This document shows, one piece after another, positions 1 to 9,100 of a DNA stretch of 13,188 bases. The first letter of the stretch is position 1, and each line of letters opens with the position of its first letter. The stretch is taken from contig JAZDMJ010000026.1 of assembly GCA_043801115.1 (NCBI GenBank), positions 1 to 13,188 of the forward strand, in the 5' to 3' direction. Both the position numbers and the translations under genes were made by a program. The DNA comes from CAZHUN01 sp043801115 (lineage in GTDB: Archaea > Iainarchaeota > Iainarchaeia > Iainarchaeales > UBA10191). The notes beneath the pieces were generated by a model. It did no database searches, was not told the origin of the DNA, and saw only the letters and a list, made by a program, of their open reading frames with translations.

Positions 1-1200
1 ATTCCCGCGTACGAAATCCCCCAGAGCGTGAACGGATTGACGCTTCCCGGAACGGATACAATAATGATTGAGGTTTCCGCGAGCGGGGAAGCATTGGTGA
101 AAGACTCGCGCGTTCTCGACTGTTTCAAGCAGGCCGTCAAAGACCAGCATGACTACACAATGCAGTCCGATAATTTGCAGGAAACTTTCGGAAAAGTGAA
201 TCTGGTTTCGACGGATTTGGACAGCATTACGCCCGCGGGAGACTCGATTGTGGCGGACGGAAAAGTGCGCTTTACCGCGCAGGGAAGCAGTTCGAAAATC
301 AACATCCGCGGAAACCGCGCCACGGAAGTCGTGCAAAATTTGGACAATAATACGCTTACGGCGAAAGTGGGAGACTTGGAAAGCATCCAGTTCAAAAACG
401 GCTACGCGGTGTACAAGCCCGAAACCAACGAACTGCTCATTTGGCTGAAGCACAACGAGCAGGCCATCTTGCGCGACAAGGACGTGGCAGGATTGAAAGC
501 CAAATTGACGAATGTAACCAACCCAATCACAAATTGTGTGGAACCGGCCATCGACTTGCAGGCCATTGCCAGCACTTCGAGCGATTTGGCCGGAGCGAGA
601 GTGGCCGCGTTCAACCAGAGCATGCTCAAGCAGGGCCCCTTCCAAGTATTCGACACGGACAAAAAAACCTTCATATTGTATGCAGATGCGGACTGCAATC
701 CGCGCTTTAAAATCATCGACAAGGCGACAGGGCAAGTGTACGACGAGGCCATTGATAGCATCACCCCGACTCCCACAGGGGTAGAGATTAAAACCGCGGA
801 CGGGAGAATGCATACTTTGGACTTCAGCACGGAAAACGGAAGGCCCATGCTGTCCTACAATGGAGACGCGCAAATATTGCGCGCCGCGCAGGGCCCGAAC
901 GGAAGCTTTTATTACGACCCCGAAAAAGGATTGTGGTACGCGGAGAACGGCCAGTTGCTTCCATTGATTGACGCGTTCAAACAGCAGGGCATCGGCGCGC
1001 AAGTCAATCCCAACGGGAGCGTTTCCGGGGTTCCTTCGAACAATATCTTTTTCAATTCTGGAACGGGGGCGGGCGGAACGAACAATCCGTGGAACATTCC
1101 CAGCCTGCCCGAATCAACCGTGCTATTGATTATTTTCATCGCGTGCATGGTTGCCTCGCTCGCCGTTATTCGCCAGCGTTCGGGGAAAATCAGTCTCTGA
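1..1200 (+). CDS. C-terminal part of an exported, membrane-anchored surface protein (5' partial)
   Basis: The frame is open from the first base, so the gene begins outside the window. The GTG at 28 and ATG at 64 are internal candidates and not convincing starts. I do not recognise the family. The roughly 399 visible residues are polar and beta-rich, with YNGD and NGSFYYDPEKG-like segments. A Gly/Asn/Ser-rich linker (ending GTGAGGTNNPWN) precedes one hydrophobic helix (about LLIIFIACMVASLAVI) and a short basic tail RQRSGK. That tripartite end (Pro-rich IPSLPES, helix, basic tail) is typical of archaeal surface proteins anchored in the membrane or processed by an archaeosortase-like enzyme. The bulk would lie outside the cell. 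The stop codon overlaps the end of the opposing gene by 11 bp. I am confident it is a real coding region and have no functional assignment. Confidence 0.8.
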   Translation: MPAYEIPQSVNGLTLPGTDTIMIEVSASGEALVKDSRVLDCFKQAVKDQHDYTMQSDNLQETFGKVNLVSTDLDSITPAGDSIVADGKVRFTAQGSSSKINIRGNRATEVVQNLDNNTLTAKVGDLESIQFKNGYAVYKPETNELLIWLKHNEQAILRDKDVAGLKAKLTNVTNPITNCVEPAIDLQAIASTSSDLAGARVAAFNQSMLKQGPFQVFDTDKKTFILYADADCNPRFKIIDKATGQVYDEAIDSITPTPTGVEIKTADGRMHTLDFSTENGRPMLSYNGDAQILRAAQGPNGSFYYDPEKGLWYAENGQLLPLIDAFKQQGIGAQVNPNGSVSGVPSNNIFFNSGTGAGGTNNPWNIPSLPESTVLLIIFIACMVASLAVIRQRSGKISL

Positions 1201-2002
1201 TTTTGTTTTCCTTTTTGAACTTGTCAAAATTGGCGCACGCTTTTTCGATCGCTTCTTGCACTTCCGCAATCTTGTAGCCGAACTCTTTGTCGTTCATGTA
1301 CGAAGCGCCCAACGCTTCCATGCGCGCGCCCCTTCCGAACGTTTTCTTCCATGCTCCCGCCGAAACCGCTCCTGCTTTCTTGTCCCATTTTTTTCCAAAA
1401 AACAAAGGTCTTGGGAGCGCTCCCAGGCTGGCCATCCACCACGTCATTCTCGCAATCCGCTCGATCACCCACGCGGGCCACACGTAGGAAAATCCTTTCG
1501 CCAGCGCTTTTCCCTTGAATCCTTCCTTGCGGATGAATGCGCGGATTTTTTGATAATACTCAAGCTCTCGCTGCGCGCTTTTGAGCGCGAATTCCAGGTC
1601 CAAAAACTCTTTCCTCATTTTTTGAAACTTTTCCAGTTCTGCCACGCGCTTTCTTCCCTTCAACTCCCCTTCCAGCCACTCTTTGAACATTTCTTCCGCG
1701 TTTTTTTCCTTCTCGCTCGGCTCTTTCTTTTTCTCGCTCCACGGCAAATCCCTTTCCCGCACTCCTTCCCGTTCCACAATCACGCGCACTTCGGGCATCG
1801 AAACATTCACGACGGGCGCGGGAATGTGAAGTCCGCTCCCCATTTCGATTTGCGCTCCGTGAAACACGTTTTTCACGTTTTGCGTAACCTTTCCGCCCGA
1901 AACGTCTCGAAACTGTTGGAGCGCGCCCCACACTTTGTTATTAATGGAAGTAGAATGCACTGGCTTTCGATGCCGCGCTCTTCCTCCAACCGTTGGTGCC
2001 AT
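1190..2002 (-). CDS. Hypothetical basic/coiled-coil protein, 270 aa
   Basis: Unrecognised family. The ATG at 2002 follows the stop of the upstream gene by 8 bp and has a weak GTGA-type ribosome site just before it. Residues about 25-75 hold VWG...DVSGGKVTQN followed by a hydrophobic stretch of alternating Val/Pro (GLHIPAPVVNVSMPEVRVIV). Residues about 85-150 are a highly charged Lys/Glu helix, probably a coiled coil (SEKKKEPSEKEKNAEEMF onward). Residues about 160-205 contain an aromatic-rich, moderately hydrophobic segment (YVWPAWVIERIARMTWWMAS) that could be amphipathic or membrane-associated. The C-terminus is a second charged helix. The N-terminal SGGxxTQN motif is shared with the preceding small gene. 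It is the last gene of the unit led by the PAC2 gene, and its stop overlaps the opposing surface-protein gene. Real by reading-frame length and operon position; function unknown. Confidence 0.72.
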   Translation of the reverse strand: MAPTVGGRARHRKPVHSTSINNKVWGALQQFRDVSGGKVTQNVKNVFHGAQIEMGSGLHIPAPVVNVSMPEVRVIVEREGVRERDLPWSEKKKEPSEKEKNAEEMFKEWLEGELKGRKRVAELEKFQKMRKEFLDLEFALKSAQRELEYYQKIRAFIRKEGFKGKALAKGFSYVWPAWVIERIARMTWWMASLGALPRPLFFGKKWDKKAGAVSAGAWKKTFGRGARMEALGASYMNDKEFGYKIAEVQEAIEKACANFDKFKKENKIRD

Positions 2003-2102
2003 TTTTTATCTCACTTTTTTTTCTTTTTAGACGCTTGCTGGCCCCAATTGTATGCGAAAGGGCCCTTGTTGTTTTGCGTCATTTGTCCGCCCGAAATGTT
2101 TC
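1877..2102 (-). repeat. Imperfect 32-bp direct repeat encoding SGGxxTQN in two adjacent genes
   Basis: The copies at 1877-1908 and 2071-2102 match at about 26 of 32 bases. Both read, on the minus strand, as (N/D)-(I/V)-SGG-x-(M/V)-TQN-x-K in their own genes. The upstream VxG also keeps the same spacing (VYG and VWG, each 11 residues before the SGG). Confidence 0.6.
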
Positions 2103-2331
2103 CCGCAGACATGCTCGGACCGTACACGGTCGACCTTGTTGTCATCCACTGATCGCCCGGAATTTTGACGACTCGAACGGGCCCGGGCACGCGCTTGGTG
2201 ACGATTCGCGTTCGAATTAGCGGTCTGCCCTTTCGAACAGTGGTTGTTTTTGTTACTTTTTTTTCTGGACTGGTCACTACTTTCTTCTTTTTTTTCAAAA
2301 CTGTTTTGGGCTTTCTTCCTGGCACTGGCAT
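2011..2331 (-). CDS. Small Lys-rich basic protein, 106 aa
   Basis: Unrecognised. I start it at the ATG at 2331, because a strong Shine-Dalgarno AGGAGG lies 7-8 bases upstream of that codon. A longer reading from the TTG at 2355 would place the SD inside the gene. Residues about 1-60 are a disordered-looking cationic tail with Lys runs, Thr and Val/Arg-Pro repeats (RTRIVTKRVPGPVRVVKIPG). Residues about 70-100 carry VYG...NISGGQMTQNNKGPF, and the protein ends in five lysines. The charge suggests binding to nucleic acid or acidic phospholipid heads, but that is inference. The shared motif with the downstream 270-residue protein suggests the two act together or are related by a partial duplication. 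It follows the PAC2 stop by about 20 bp and is probably cotranscribed. Confidence 0.72.
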   Translation of the reverse strand: MPVPGRKPKTVLKKKKKVVTSPEKKVTKTTTVRKGRPLIRTRIVTKRVPGPVRVVKIPGDQWMTTRSTVYGPSMSAGNISGGQMTQNNKGPFAYNWGQQASKKKKK

Positions 2332-2351
2332 TTTTGTTCCTCCTCTTTTGT

Positions 2352-3101
2352 TCAAGTGTACATGGGCGTGTGGTCTTCCATTTGGGCCACGTTTTCCTGC
2401 GATTCTTTCATTTTCTGCAACTGGGACATGAGCGCTTTTTCCATTTCTTTCGCTTCCTTGAGCAAGGGAGCCACGTTGATGTCCAAGCCCAGAATTTCGT
2501 CCAGTTTTTTCAACAATTCCGCGCTGGCCTTGTAGTCGGCGCCGATTTTCACGCTGCCCAAAATCGAAATCGCTTCCACGTCTTCCAAATCCTTCAACTG
2601 CAGCAAAATGAGCGCAGTAACTCCCGTAGTAACCCCTTCCTTGATGAGTTCGATGTTGTGCGCTTGCAAGAACTTTTTCCCGCTTTCATTCGCCGCGATT
2701 CCGAAAATCTGAACGCCTTCTCCCGCGCTGGGAGAATTGATTCCCGCAAGAGAAATGACGCGCGAGATTCCCTTTTTTCGAATCCAGTCCACTACCGAGT
2801 TCGCGACGTGCTGGGTGTGCTGTTGGGAAATGATTTGTTCGGAAATCAAAACAACGAGTTTGTACTGCGCGCTCGCGTAAATGCGCGAAGGGTGAACGGG
2901 CATTCCGTCGTGAATGCGGATAATGGGCATGAAATTGTCCGAATCTACAAACCCAATTTGTTTGAAGTTCATTTTTTCGACCAAATACTTGGCCGAAATC
3001 GTTCCAACCAGTCCCATTCCGGGAAATCCTTCAATGAGCGTGTATCCTTTCAAATTCCAGTCTTCGGTTTCGACGAATTCCAAATCCATCCGTTTGGGCA
3101 T
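2352..3101 (-). CDS. PAC2 family protein (proteasome assembly chaperone homologue)
   Basis: A 249-residue archaeal member of the PAC2 family. Known relatives (archaeal PbaB, eukaryotic PAC2) are chaperone-like homo-oligomers that bind 20S proteasome components or related ATPases. The hallmark glycine-rich motif GFPGMGLVGTISAKYLVEKM lies at residues about 24-43. It is followed by the family pattern of a basic IR-HDG-P loop, a hydrophobic strand KLVVLISEQ, a second SLAGINSP strand and a GVTTGVTALILLQL helix typical of the nucleoside-phosphorylase-like fold. A Lys/Glu coiled-coil tail begins near residue 205. The ATG at 3101 lies about 26.5 bp from the centre of a TTTAAA box, so it should lead its own leaderless transcript with the two small genes behind it. 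No proteasome subunit is present in the window. Confidence 0.93.
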   Translation of the reverse strand: MPKRMDLEFVETEDWNLKGYTLIEGFPGMGLVGTISAKYLVEKMNFKQIGFVDSDNFMPIIRIHDGMPVHPSRIYASAQYKLVVLISEQIISQQHTQHVANSVVDWIRKKGISRVISLAGINSPSAGEGVQIFGIAANESGKKFLQAHNIELIKEGVTTGVTALILLQLKDLEDVEAISILGSVKIGADYKASAELLKKLDEILGLDINVAPLLKEAKEMEKALMSQLQKMKESQENVAQMEDHTPMYT

Positions 3102-3124
3102 AGGAAAACTGAACGCGCTTGCAG

Positions 3125-3130
3125 TTTAAA
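3125..3130 (-). promoter_or_regulatory. TATA box of the PAC2 unit
   Basis: TTTAAA lies in the 38-bp gap between two minus-strand genes, centred 26.5 bp before the ATG at 3101. That is the normal archaeal TATA-to-start distance, so the transcript would have no 5' leader. Confidence 0.6.
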
Positions 3131-3139
3131 AGAATGCCG

Positions 3140-3970
3140 TCAAAACCCTTGAACGCCGTAAAAGCAAGCGAACGCGATGGGCAGCAAAAACAGCGCGTAC
3201 AAGAACGCTTTCGAAACATCGCTTTCCTGAAGCGCGACAAAATAGGAGGCGAGCAATGCGTATTCGAATAAGTAAATCGGAATCGCAGTTAATGTAGCAT
3301 TTAGCAGGGCGTTTCTCGCTTCGGCAGAAAGTCCCACTCCCAACTCCGCTCCCATGTCCTGCGGAAATCCCGAAACCATTCCAACAAGCAGTCCCAGCAC
3401 GAGCGGGACAATCAATCCGCCCGCCGCGAGCAGTGTATATTTTTCAACCGTCATGTTCGCCTGCCGTTCTCTCAAAATTCCCTGCGTCTGCAAAATATCG
3501 TCGGCCGCTTCTTTGAATACTTCGGACAAGTCCGCTCCGCTCTGATAGCCCTGTACGAGCAACTGTATTGCCCTTTCAATCACAGGGTCTGGATTGCGCT
3601 CCGAAATCCCCTTCAAACTCTTTTCCACACTCTCTCCCGCCTTCAATTGTTTTTCCGCTTGTTCGAACTCTTTCGCCCACTCTTCGCCGCAACTTTCAGA
3701 CAAATAGTGCACAATGTGCGCAAACCCGCTCCTGCGCGGAAGCAGCGCGGCCAGCAACAGCAAATCAGGCGTGCTCTCCTGCAATTTCTTCACGCGCTGC
3801 TGTTCGAAAAACTTTTGAGCGAAAGAGCGCAGTCCGGGAATGCCGAATAGGGAGAACAGCAACAGCGCCAATGCGATTTTAAAGTCCAATCCATACTCGA
3901 ATGCGAAATAGAGGGAAAACCCCGCGCAAAGCGCGGAGAGCAACGCGGTTTTTTGGAAAAAATTACGCAT
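3140..3970 (-). CDS. Type II secretion system F-domain protein (TadC-like membrane platform)
   Basis: A 276-residue polytopic membrane protein. Predicted helices are at about 7-25, 30-48, 177-200, 223-246 and 253-273. A cytoplasmic stretch between the second and third helices holds the T2SSF signature region (about 68-175): a PDLLLLAALL start, GESVEKSLKGI, and GYQSGADLSEVFKEAADDI, the usual G-x-S/G-DL-E helix. Such proteins form the inner-membrane platform on which the secretion ATPase acts to assemble type IV pilus-like filaments. The ATG at 3970 overlaps the preceding T2SSF gene by 8 bp and has GAGG 7 bases upstream. It is the last gene of the ATPase-T2SSF-T2SSF unit. The paired small T2SSF proteins resemble the TadB/TadC pair of Tad systems. 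Confidence 0.88.
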   Translation of the reverse strand: MRNFFQKTALLSALCAGFSLYFAFEYGLDFKIALALLLFSLFGIPGLRSFAQKFFEQQRVKKLQESTPDLLLLAALLPRRSGFAHIVHYLSESCGEEWAKEFEQAEKQLKAGESVEKSLKGISERNPDPVIERAIQLLVQGYQSGADLSEVFKEAADDILQTQGILRERQANMTVEKYTLLAAGGLIVPLVLGLLVGMVSGFPQDMGAELGVGLSAEARNALLNATLTAIPIYLFEYALLASYFVALQESDVSKAFLYALFLLPIAFACFYGVQGF

Positions 3971-4763
3971 GTTTTTGCCTCAAAAAGTACGGAGTTTGGG
4001 AGCGGATGAAAAAAAGCATGGCAACGTCCAGCAAGGGAAAGCCGACACACACGGCAACAAGAGCTTGTGTTGGGGAAATGGAAACGTCCAAAAACTGGCT
4101 CCCCACGACCAAAAAAGAGAGAAAGAGCGCGGGCACAATGGCCGAAATCGTTACGAACAAGAGCGCGAGCAATACCATTTTTCCCGAAAACTGCTTGGAT
4201 TGCGCGTGCTGTCGTTCGAGCATTTCTTTGGCAAGCGCTTTCAGCGCGTTTCCTCCCCCTTCCCTGTTTCCCGACTCGTAAGAGGATTTCACGTTCAAAA
4301 ACGCCCTTCGCGCGAGCCTCGACTTCCATTGCTCCGCCTGTACCGCAATCGCCTTCGGAATACTTTTTCCCCTTTTCGCTTCTTCCAGAATCTCTCCGAA
4401 CGCTTTCGAAACCAGTCCGTGCTTTTCTTTGGAAACGTTTTCGAGGGCTTTTTCGAACGCGTTTCCGAATTCGAGCTGGACGGCGAGCGAAAGCAGCGCA
4501 AATGGAAGTTCTCCTTCCAGCTCTTCCCTCCTCTTGCGCTCTTCTATGAATGGAAGCGCGAAAACCAGCGAAACTGCCCCAAGGCCCAGCGCGAGGGAGA
4601 GCGCAATTGATTTCGTCCAGGAGACTCCATATGCAGTAAATGCAAGGACAGCGATGCACATTCCCGCCGCGATGAAAATTGCGTACGGCTTCAACTGGCG
4701 CGCCAACTCGCTAATTGCGGGCCTTTCGCAGTACTGCTTCCATTTCCCGTTCCATTCTCGCAT
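3963..4763 (-). CDS. Type II secretion system F-domain protein (TadB-like membrane platform)
   Basis: A membrane protein of about 266 residues. I choose the ATG at 4763 over the in-frame TTG two codons earlier, because a GGGG ribosome-site-like run sits 6-7 bases before the ATG. Predicted membrane helices (numbered from this ATG) are at about 26-46, 51-71, 196-220 and 233-253. The cytoplasmic T2SSF region is about 82-190, with ELPFALLSLAVQLEFGNAFEKALENVS, RGKSIPKAIA and SSYESGNREGGGNALKALA. The last shows the conserved glycine-rich turn of the F domain. It should form a platform complex with the downstream TadC-like protein and receive mechanical input from the ATPase. Its start lies 53 bp inside the ATPase gene and its end overlaps the next gene by 8 bp, so expression is very likely translationally coupled. 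Confidence 0.86.
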   Translation of the reverse strand: MREWNGKWKQYCERPAISELARQLKPYAIFIAAGMCIAVLAFTAYGVSWTKSIALSLALGLGAVSLVFALPFIEERKRREELEGELPFALLSLAVQLEFGNAFEKALENVSKEKHGLVSKAFGEILEEAKRGKSIPKAIAVQAEQWKSRLARRAFLNVKSSYESGNREGGGNALKALAKEMLERQHAQSKQFSGKMVLLALLFVTISAIVPALFLSFLVVGSQFLDVSISPTQALVAVCVGFPLLDVAMLFFIRSQTPYFLRQKHA

Positions 4764-6135
4764 TTTCAACCCCGTTCCACAACGCGAAGAACTGCTCCGC
4801 GTTCAATCCCAATTCGGAAGTTCTGCGCATTTTTTCTTCGGTTTCTTGAATCAAAGAGCCCACTTTTTGCGCGGAAATTCCGAACGAGTGCGCAATCTTT
4901 TCCGCCACTCGCCCGCTCGGATTTTTTTTCCGCAACTCATTGCGCGCAAAATCGAATTCGTACAACGTGCGAAACCCTTCTTCCGTGCTCTCCACGATTT
5001 CGACCACTTTGCGGCAGTCGATTTTTTTCCCCTGCCTGCTCCACCTTTTTTGCACCAAAACCAAGTCAATGGCGCGCAAGTCCTGTTCTCCCACGCCGTA
5101 TGATTTCATTCTCCCTTCCAGTTCTGCAACGCTTTGCGCGTGCATGGTTGCACAACTTCCCTTTCCCTGCCCCGCCAAAATAGTGTCCATCAGCGCGCGC
5201 ACTTCTTCCGGAGTCCGAACTTCCCCCACCACGATTCTGTCCGGCCGCATGCGCAAGGTGTCCCAAATGAGTTCGCACATTTTCGCGTGCTCTCCCGAAA
5301 CGAGCCTGACTTGGTGTTGGTGTGGAATCCTCATTTCGGGCGTTTCTTCCACGCACACAATTCGCTCGCTCGCGGGAAAAAACTGCAACAGCGCGTTCAA
5401 AGTAGTCGTTTTTCCGCTTCCCGTGTTCCCGCACGCGAGCAGCGAGCAGTCGCTTTGCAGCGCGAGGGAAAGAAAGGCGAGCGCGTTCCACGAAATTGTT
5501 TCCCTTTCTCCCAATTCCAATGCGCTCCACGGCTGTTCTCGAAACTTTCGAATCGTCACCGTCGCTGCTTCGGAGAGGGGGGAAATGGTCGCGTGCACTC
5601 TGCTCTTGTCGGGCAGGGAAGCACTCAGTTTCGGATTTTGCAGCGTAATTCTCCGTCCGATGCTTCTCCCCAACAAGTTAATCCAGTCTTTGACGGTCTC
5701 TTCATCTTCAAAGCAGAAATTGCACGCCATCCAGCCCAATTCAATGTCATAGCAGCGCACGGGATTGTTTTTTCCGACTCCCGTAACTGCAATCTCTTCC
5801 AGCCACTCGCATTCCAACAGTTCGTTCAACGGCCCCAACCCGTTCACGCTCGACTTGGCCAAAGCGTACAAGTATTTTTTCTGCTCCTTGTTGAGTTCAA
5901 TTCCCTGCTTCCAACAATGTTCGGCGAACGCGACAGCCAATGCTTCCGCTTCGGGGTTCGAATTTCGAAAACCGTGCAAAAATTCGGCCAAAAACTCCTG
6001 CTCTTTTTTGGACAGCGGGGGAAAGCGCGCGAATACAATCCAATATTCCCCTTCCCTCGTTCGAATAACGCGAAAACTTTCACTCTCTCGTTCAATCAGT
6101 CCTTCCGCTTTCAAAAAATTCCAGCCCAAGCGCAT
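4711..6135 (-). CDS. Secretion/pilus assembly ATPase of the GspE/TadA (PilT-like) family
   Basis: A 474-residue cytoplasmic P-loop ATPase that would power assembly of a type IV pilus-like or Tad-like filament with the two T2SSF proteins downstream. The N-terminal domain ends in the family motif GPLNELLECEWLEEIAVTG (101-119). Walker A is GNTGSGKT (236-243) with K242. The Asp-box equivalent is CVEETPEM (261-268). Walker B is RPDRIVVGEVR (297-307) with E305. The His box is GSCATMHA with H332. All catalytic elements are present and the length is normal. The ATG at 6135 has a TTTAAA box centred 27.5 bp upstream, predicting a leaderless mRNA. Archaellum-type FlaI homologues are an alternative, but the separate small T2SSF pair favours a Tad/pilus-like system. 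No pilin gene is visible nearby. Confidence 0.93.
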   Translation of the reverse strand: MRLGWNFLKAEGLIERESESFRVIRTREGEYWIVFARFPPLSKKEQEFLAEFLHGFRNSNPEAEALAVAFAEHCWKQGIELNKEQKKYLYALAKSSVNGLGPLNELLECEWLEEIAVTGVGKNNPVRCYDIELGWMACNFCFEDEETVKDWINLLGRSIGRRITLQNPKLSASLPDKSRVHATISPLSEAATVTIRKFREQPWSALELGERETISWNALAFLSLALQSDCSLLACGNTGSGKTTTLNALLQFFPASERIVCVEETPEMRIPHQHQVRLVSGEHAKMCELIWDTLRMRPDRIVVGEVRTPEEVRALMDTILAGQGKGSCATMHAQSVAELEGRMKSYGVGEQDLRAIDLVLVQKRWSRQGKKIDCRKVVEIVESTEEGFRTLYEFDFARNELRKKNPSGRVAEKIAHSFGISAQKVGSLIQETEEKMRRTSELGLNAEQFFALWNGVENARMEREMEAVLRKARN

Positions 6136-6159
6136 GGCCTAGCGCAGCTTCGACTTGCA

Positions 6160-6165
6160 TTTAAA
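6160..6165 (-). promoter_or_regulatory. TATA box of the secretion ATPase unit
   Basis: TTTAAA lies in the 58-bp gap after the giant surface-protein gene, centred 27.5 bp upstream of the ATPase ATG at 6135. The spacing predicts transcription starting at or next to the ATG. Confidence 0.6.
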
Positions 6166-6193
6166 CACTGCGAAGAATTCGTCGAATGGCGAA

Positions 6194-9100
6194 TTACTTT
6201 TTGCCCCACTTTCCGGGCTTTTTCCGCTCGGCAATAAAGTATGCGGCCGCCAGTACAATGATAATAATCAGCAATGCAGCGCCCATAATGATGGAGCGGT
6301 CGATTGGTGGAGTGCTTGGCGCTCCGCCCGTTCCATTCTGGTCGGTTCCACTCGTTCCGCCCGTATCGCCTGTTCCGTTTTGGTCGCCGCTTCCAGTTCC
6401 CTGGTCGGCCCCGCTGGGCGCAACGTAATCGCTCAAGTTGAGAACGACGGCCGGCTTGTAAAAATTGGCGTCCGCCGTCGTCGTTCGGTTGGCCACGCTA
6501 TAATTGAAGTCTTTCGAACCGTTTGCGGGCACATTGGAAACCGAAAACTGGACAATGGGGTCGCTTTTCAAAATTTTCATCGTAACGTCGCTAGGCACTG
6601 AAATCAGGCCCGCGCTCGCCGCGACTCTTTTGGGAATTTCTTCCACAATATTGACGTCTTTCGCGCCCGCCTGCTTGTTGGCCACGTGCAAAGTTACAAC
6701 CGTCTTGTACTTGTTGGTTTCGCCGCTCTCTTCCGTCTTGATTACAGTAATGGTTCTCGACACTTCCACTTTTCCGACCGCCGCCGAAGCCGTTGCAATC
6801 GCATTTTCCGACGCTCCCGCTGCCGTCAATAATGCAGTAATGTCTTCCGAAGTGGGCTTTCCGCCCTGGGTAATCAAGTCAATCACGCTTTGCACGGAAT
6901 TCGAAGTACTAGTAGAAGGCGTGGTCGAAGTGGTGCTCGTATTGCTAGTAATCGTCGAAGAACTGATTGCAACCGTAATCGTTGCTAGCGTGGCCGAACT
7001 ATTTGCATTTTGCGCAACGTCCATGCACCGAATATAGAATGAATGCGTTCCGTTGTTCTTTCCAACGGCCCAAGAGTGGCTCGTTCCGAGCGTTGTTGTG
7101 GTAGAACCATTCATGTCCGCGTATGCTTGGTCGGTTGAAACGTCGAGGTTGTTTGAATAACGGCATGTTGCCGGTTCGTTCGTCGTCAGCGCCAAGTTGA
7201 AATTTCTGCTTGTAACCGAAGTCGAACCCGTGTACGTAATAGCGGGCGCATTGTTGTCAATGCGAATGGAAACTGGCACAGTTGCCATGTCCGAGCGGAT
7301 AAAATTGCTGATATCCTGGTCATCGTATTGCGAAACATTGACATCAATGTAATAGTTCGAATCTCCGATATTGGCCGTGTTCAACAGCACGCGCACGCGG
7401 TGTTGGGCGTTGGGAAGTTGATTTCCTCCAGCAGCCGCAGTTGTATTTCCATCTTCAATCATCGACAGCGCGCCGTTCCGGTTGGTCACTCCCGTTCCAT
7501 TGCCATCCAGCGCGTTGTTATCTATGCTGATGATATTGTAATCAACAACTCCGAGCCCGCGCAAGGCAACAACGACATTGATGTCTGCGGTGTAATCCGT
7601 CGGGTCGGTCCAGTTGAAGTCAATCAGAGTAGTCACTCCCGACAGATAACCGCCCGAAGTGCGGGTGTTGAAGGTAATGGTCGCATTGCGGTCCTGCAAG
7701 ACGTGAATGCGGTGAACGTTTCGGCTCGACAAGTTGGCCCAATTCGCGTCTGAAACAGTAGCCCCCACATTGGAATCGTTTCCCGCCACATCGGTTGCAT
7801 AATAGTCTACAGTCCAATTTCCATCCGTATTGGGCAGTGTAATATAATTGGTGTCCAATCCTGGAGCTGGCGAATCAAAAAGAAGAATATTCCAGTCATG
7901 GTCTCCGTTAATGTCGACTCCTGATTTGCGGTTTGTGTCCACGCGATAGTGGGCTGAAGTACAACCGCTGTTATCATCCACGCACGTGAAAGTCAATCGA
8001 ATTCCGCTCGCGTTTTGCAAGGCATTCACATTCACATCGGTAGTGATTTTTCCGGGCGCGTTCGCGTCCTGCAAAATGTACACGCGGTGCACGTTCGAAT
8101 CGTTCTGCGAGGCAGAACCGTTCCGGTCCGAAACAGTCGTAACCGAATTCGAGTCGTTTCCAGCTCTGTCAATCGCGTAATAGTCTATGGTCCAGTTTCC
8201 GTCGCTTCCGGGAATCGTAATCGTAGTGGTAACGTTGGCGTCCGCGCCCATTGTCGTAAATGCGGCAGAATTCCAGTCTCCTGCAATAGTGGCGGTGGAA
8301 GTGTTGTCTGTGTCGACTCTATACTTGAGCGTTGCACACCCGCTGTTCGCGTCCGCACACGTGAAAGTCAGCAATGTAAACCATCTCTTTTGCCACGAAT
8401 TCACATTCGCGTCCGAAATCAGGTTTTTGGGGCGGTTGTTGTCCACGTTGAACGGAATGGAGAGTCCGGCCATTTCCGCGCCCATGAGCAAGCTTTGGTC
8501 GTCTAGTTGGAGGAGGTTGATGTCGGCTTGATAGTTTCCGTCGTGGAGGTTGGCGGTGTTTACTAGCAGTCGGACGCGGTGTTGGGCTTGCGGGAGTTCG
8601 TTTCCGCTTGTTCCGCTGCCGTTTCCGTCTTCAATCAATGAAAGCATTCCATTGCCGTCGAACGAAACTGTTCCAGCGCTGTTTCCGTCCAGTGCGTTGT
8701 TGTCGTAGGCCAGCCAGACATTCACGTCTTTATTGTTTCCATTCACTCCGCGCAGTTTGACAATCAAGTTGACGTCGTTGATGTAGTCTCCGCTTGGGTC
8801 GGTCCAGTTGAAGTCGAGGATTGTGGCTATTCCTTTGGAATAGGTGGGAGTGGTGGGAGAGTTGATGGTAATCGAAGCGTTCCTATCTTGCAATATATAC
8901 ACGCGGTGGACGTTGGTTCCCGTTGCCACATTCGCGTCCGAAACCGTGGCTCCGCTATTCGAGTCGTTTCCCGCCCGATCTACGGCGAAAAAGTCCACTG
9001 CATAGTTTCCGTCGTGCGGAGGTAGTGTGATAGTAGTTGTGGCGTTTCCGTCGCTGGTGATGGTGGCGAAGCTGGCAGTATTCCAGTCTCCTGAAATCGT

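Noticed and set aside
1151..2152. Long plus-strand frame opposite the coiled-coil and basic genes
   Set aside because: Phe/His/Arg-rich composition is the antisense image of Lys/Glu/Asp-rich minus-strand genes. The minus-strand frames have SD sites and operon spacing.
2244..3152. 302-codon plus-strand frame
   Set aside because: It lies opposite the well-recognised PAC2 gene and matches no family.
3790..4659. 289-codon minus-strand frame overlapping the T2SSF genes
   Set aside because: It is in another frame of the T2SSF protein genes, Arg/Ala-rich, without membrane or domain features.
5134..6237. 367-codon plus-strand frame
   Set aside because: It is antisense to the ATPase gene, whose Walker A, Walker B and His boxes are all intact.
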